From contig WIXG01000021.1 in the NCBI GenBank assembly GCA_009869945.1, positions 310,001 to 374,000 on the forward strand: DNA of 64,000 nucleotides, given 5' to 3'. A program made the translations under genes and the position numbers. Positions 62,601-64,000 of the stretch are shown piece after piece. The DNA comes from Mesaphorura yosii. Taxonomy: Eukaryota > Arthropoda > Collembola > Poduromorpha > Tullbergiidae. Below the pieces are notes generated by a model. That model had not been told where the DNA came from and searched no databases. It saw nothing but the letters and a program-made list of their open reading frames with translations. How positions within the stretch are numbered: the first letter of the stretch is position 1; each line of letters starts with the position of its first letter.

Positions 62601-64000
62601 CGACTTTGGCGCGTGATACGCATAGAAAGCAAGCTTTGCTGCAAAGATTTGTACGGCTAAAAATCTGTCGGAGCAAGTGAAATGGCAATCAAATGGTCAA
62701 TTGCAGAGAATAATCAATCAAAGAAAGAAACGCCGTAATAAGAATTTCATTTCAGTTTTCAAATCTGACCATTAAAAGTGCAGTTAGCCGAGAAACCTCT
62801 TGAAACCTGAAACATACCTTCATTATCCCATTAACTCTTTTTTCTGAGCTGCTATCCTCTCGTAAACGAAGGGTAAATAAGGAGGGCGTGGATAATTTCA
62901 GGTAAAATATCAGAAAAATGAAGGAGCAACCTTTTGACGTGTCAATTTTCATCGCTGGCTTCTCGTTTTCTGTTTTTGTATAACAGTGTTGTATTTAGCA
63001 CTCGATTGACTGCAATGCAAAGTGAACACAAATTCCTTGAATTCTTCAAAGCTGTCTGTCAACTTTCCGTGCCGTGCCACCACGAAGACGAATCAATTAC
63101 ACACGTGTCACTAAACAGTAAATTATTGCCTGGTGGATAAATATTGTGACAATGCGAGTAAGTGATTAATATTCAGCGTCTATTTTCAGGAATTCTCGTC
63201 TTGTTTCGACTTTGGAACGTTGGGCAAAAAATTCTTAGGAGTGCAAGACGCTTGACGCCTTCTGCCCTCACGAAATCCTTCGGGGCAAGCCAAGATTCTT
63301 GAAGAAAGCTGCTCGAATGTTCGTGCTCTATTTCTTAGCAAAAGGGTTGGCCTGGCCTAGCCTGGCCTGGTTCACATCGCATTAAGACAATGCCACAATG
63401 CACGGCACACGATTCGTGGTCGTGGTTAAGATTTCAGTGTAACAGAGCAGTGCTGATAAGGAAGCGTAAGGTGGATTCGATAAGGGGCCAAGGGAAATAC
63501 AAGGAAAGAATGCGGACTTGACTTGGCGTGGTTCCAGTTGCAGATTTCGATCCGCCGCATTGGGCCGTCTCAAGAAATCGGTTCCACTTGTACGCGACGA
63601 GCTCCAACAACCCCGTCAAGCTGCCTCCTGCGTGCTCCGTGCGCTTAGATTGTGAGAAGGTTGGCTAAAAGGGGGCATTGAAGGCTGGGCTTCGGAGTTC
63701 TTGGCTGCTGCTTTCCAATTCCACTGCTTCTGTTTCTGTGTAATGCAATGCTTGGCAAGGCAGGCGAAATGAAACGCGTAGCCTTCTGTCGTGTCCATGA
63801 AATAACTAAACCGAGAAACCCCAAGCGAGATTTTCGCTCAGTGTTTTTTCCTTCAGTCACCAGAGAGAATAAAACCCTACAGGGACTCTCCTATGAAAAT
63901 TTCACCACATAATACTCACACGCCGTTGCTTGCCGTTCCCGTACCGTTTGGCACTGTTGGCACGAAAGTCTCTTTTCATCACAACAACTTATATACCATA
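56601..64000. other. Gene-free interval, right end of the window
   Basis: No supported gene in about 7.4 kb. A short CpG-dense patch at about 56758-56805 stands out (GCGCGCCGCGTCGCGCGCG and an adjoining CTCGAGCTCGAG). It could mark a promoter, but no gene start could be attached to it. Three GCAACTT units occur at 59124-59144. The rest is AT-rich sequence with the genome's usual short imperfect repeats. Confidence 0.5.
59124..59144. repeat. (GCAACTT)3 short tandem repeat
   Basis: Three perfect heptamer copies in noncoding DNA. Confidence 0.9.

Noticed and set aside
1-64000. CRISPR arrays, bacterial operons, phage or viral genes
   Set aside because: No regularly spaced direct repeats, no Shine-Dalgarno-led gene clusters and no viral protein resemblance; the gene structure is plainly eukaryotic.

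Overview
The window is animal nuclear DNA. Its genes are split by canonical GT-AG introns whose phases agree across every junction, many introns are only 60-120 bases long, and the proteins are metazoan. The protein set (RhoGAP100F/SYD-1, an EAAT-type glutamate transporter, importin-13, a BTB protein) and the short introns suit an arthropod; a non-insect hexapod or crustacean is possible, but the sequence alone does not settle this. Nothing bacterial, viral or CRISPR-like was seen.

Layout. (1) Positions 1-19175, minus strand: the 5' 700 codons of a RhoGAP100F/SYD-1 homologue in ten exons. The gene runs off the left edge before its expected C2 and RhoGAP domains. Three long introns (about 3.6, 2.7 and 9.6 kb) take up most of this interval. 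(2) 19176-32338: a gene-poor stretch with one 737-bp internally deleted mariner element (21178-21914) that keeps both terminal inverted repeats and a TA duplication. (3) 32339-33938, minus: a complete six-exon gene for a 398-residue BTB/POZ protein. (4) 34242-35279, minus: coding-like segments with splice-like junctions that cannot be joined into one open frame, possibly a decayed gene. (5) 38308-40614, plus: a complete nine-exon excitatory amino-acid transporter of 462 residues. (6) 41633-45591, plus: a complete fourteen-exon importin-13 of 1007 residues, starting about 1 kb after the transporter stop. (7) 46457-46855, minus: a compact two-exon gene for a 108-residue protein I do not recognise, convergent with importin-13. 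(8) 46856-64000: about 17 kb in which I can support no gene.

The genes do not form a pathway. RhoGAP100F/SYD-1 (presynaptic assembly) and EAAT (glutamate clearance) both act at synapses, but this looks like chance linkage. Importin-13 is a housekeeping nuclear transport receptor, and the BTB protein is probably an adaptor. The noncoding DNA is full of short, imperfectly repeated words (CCAAG, GCCTG, TGCACTGCA, CGTACGCGTACG), which creates many meaningless open frames.

All exon boundaries were placed by hand from splice signals, phase and family resemblance. No database search was possible.
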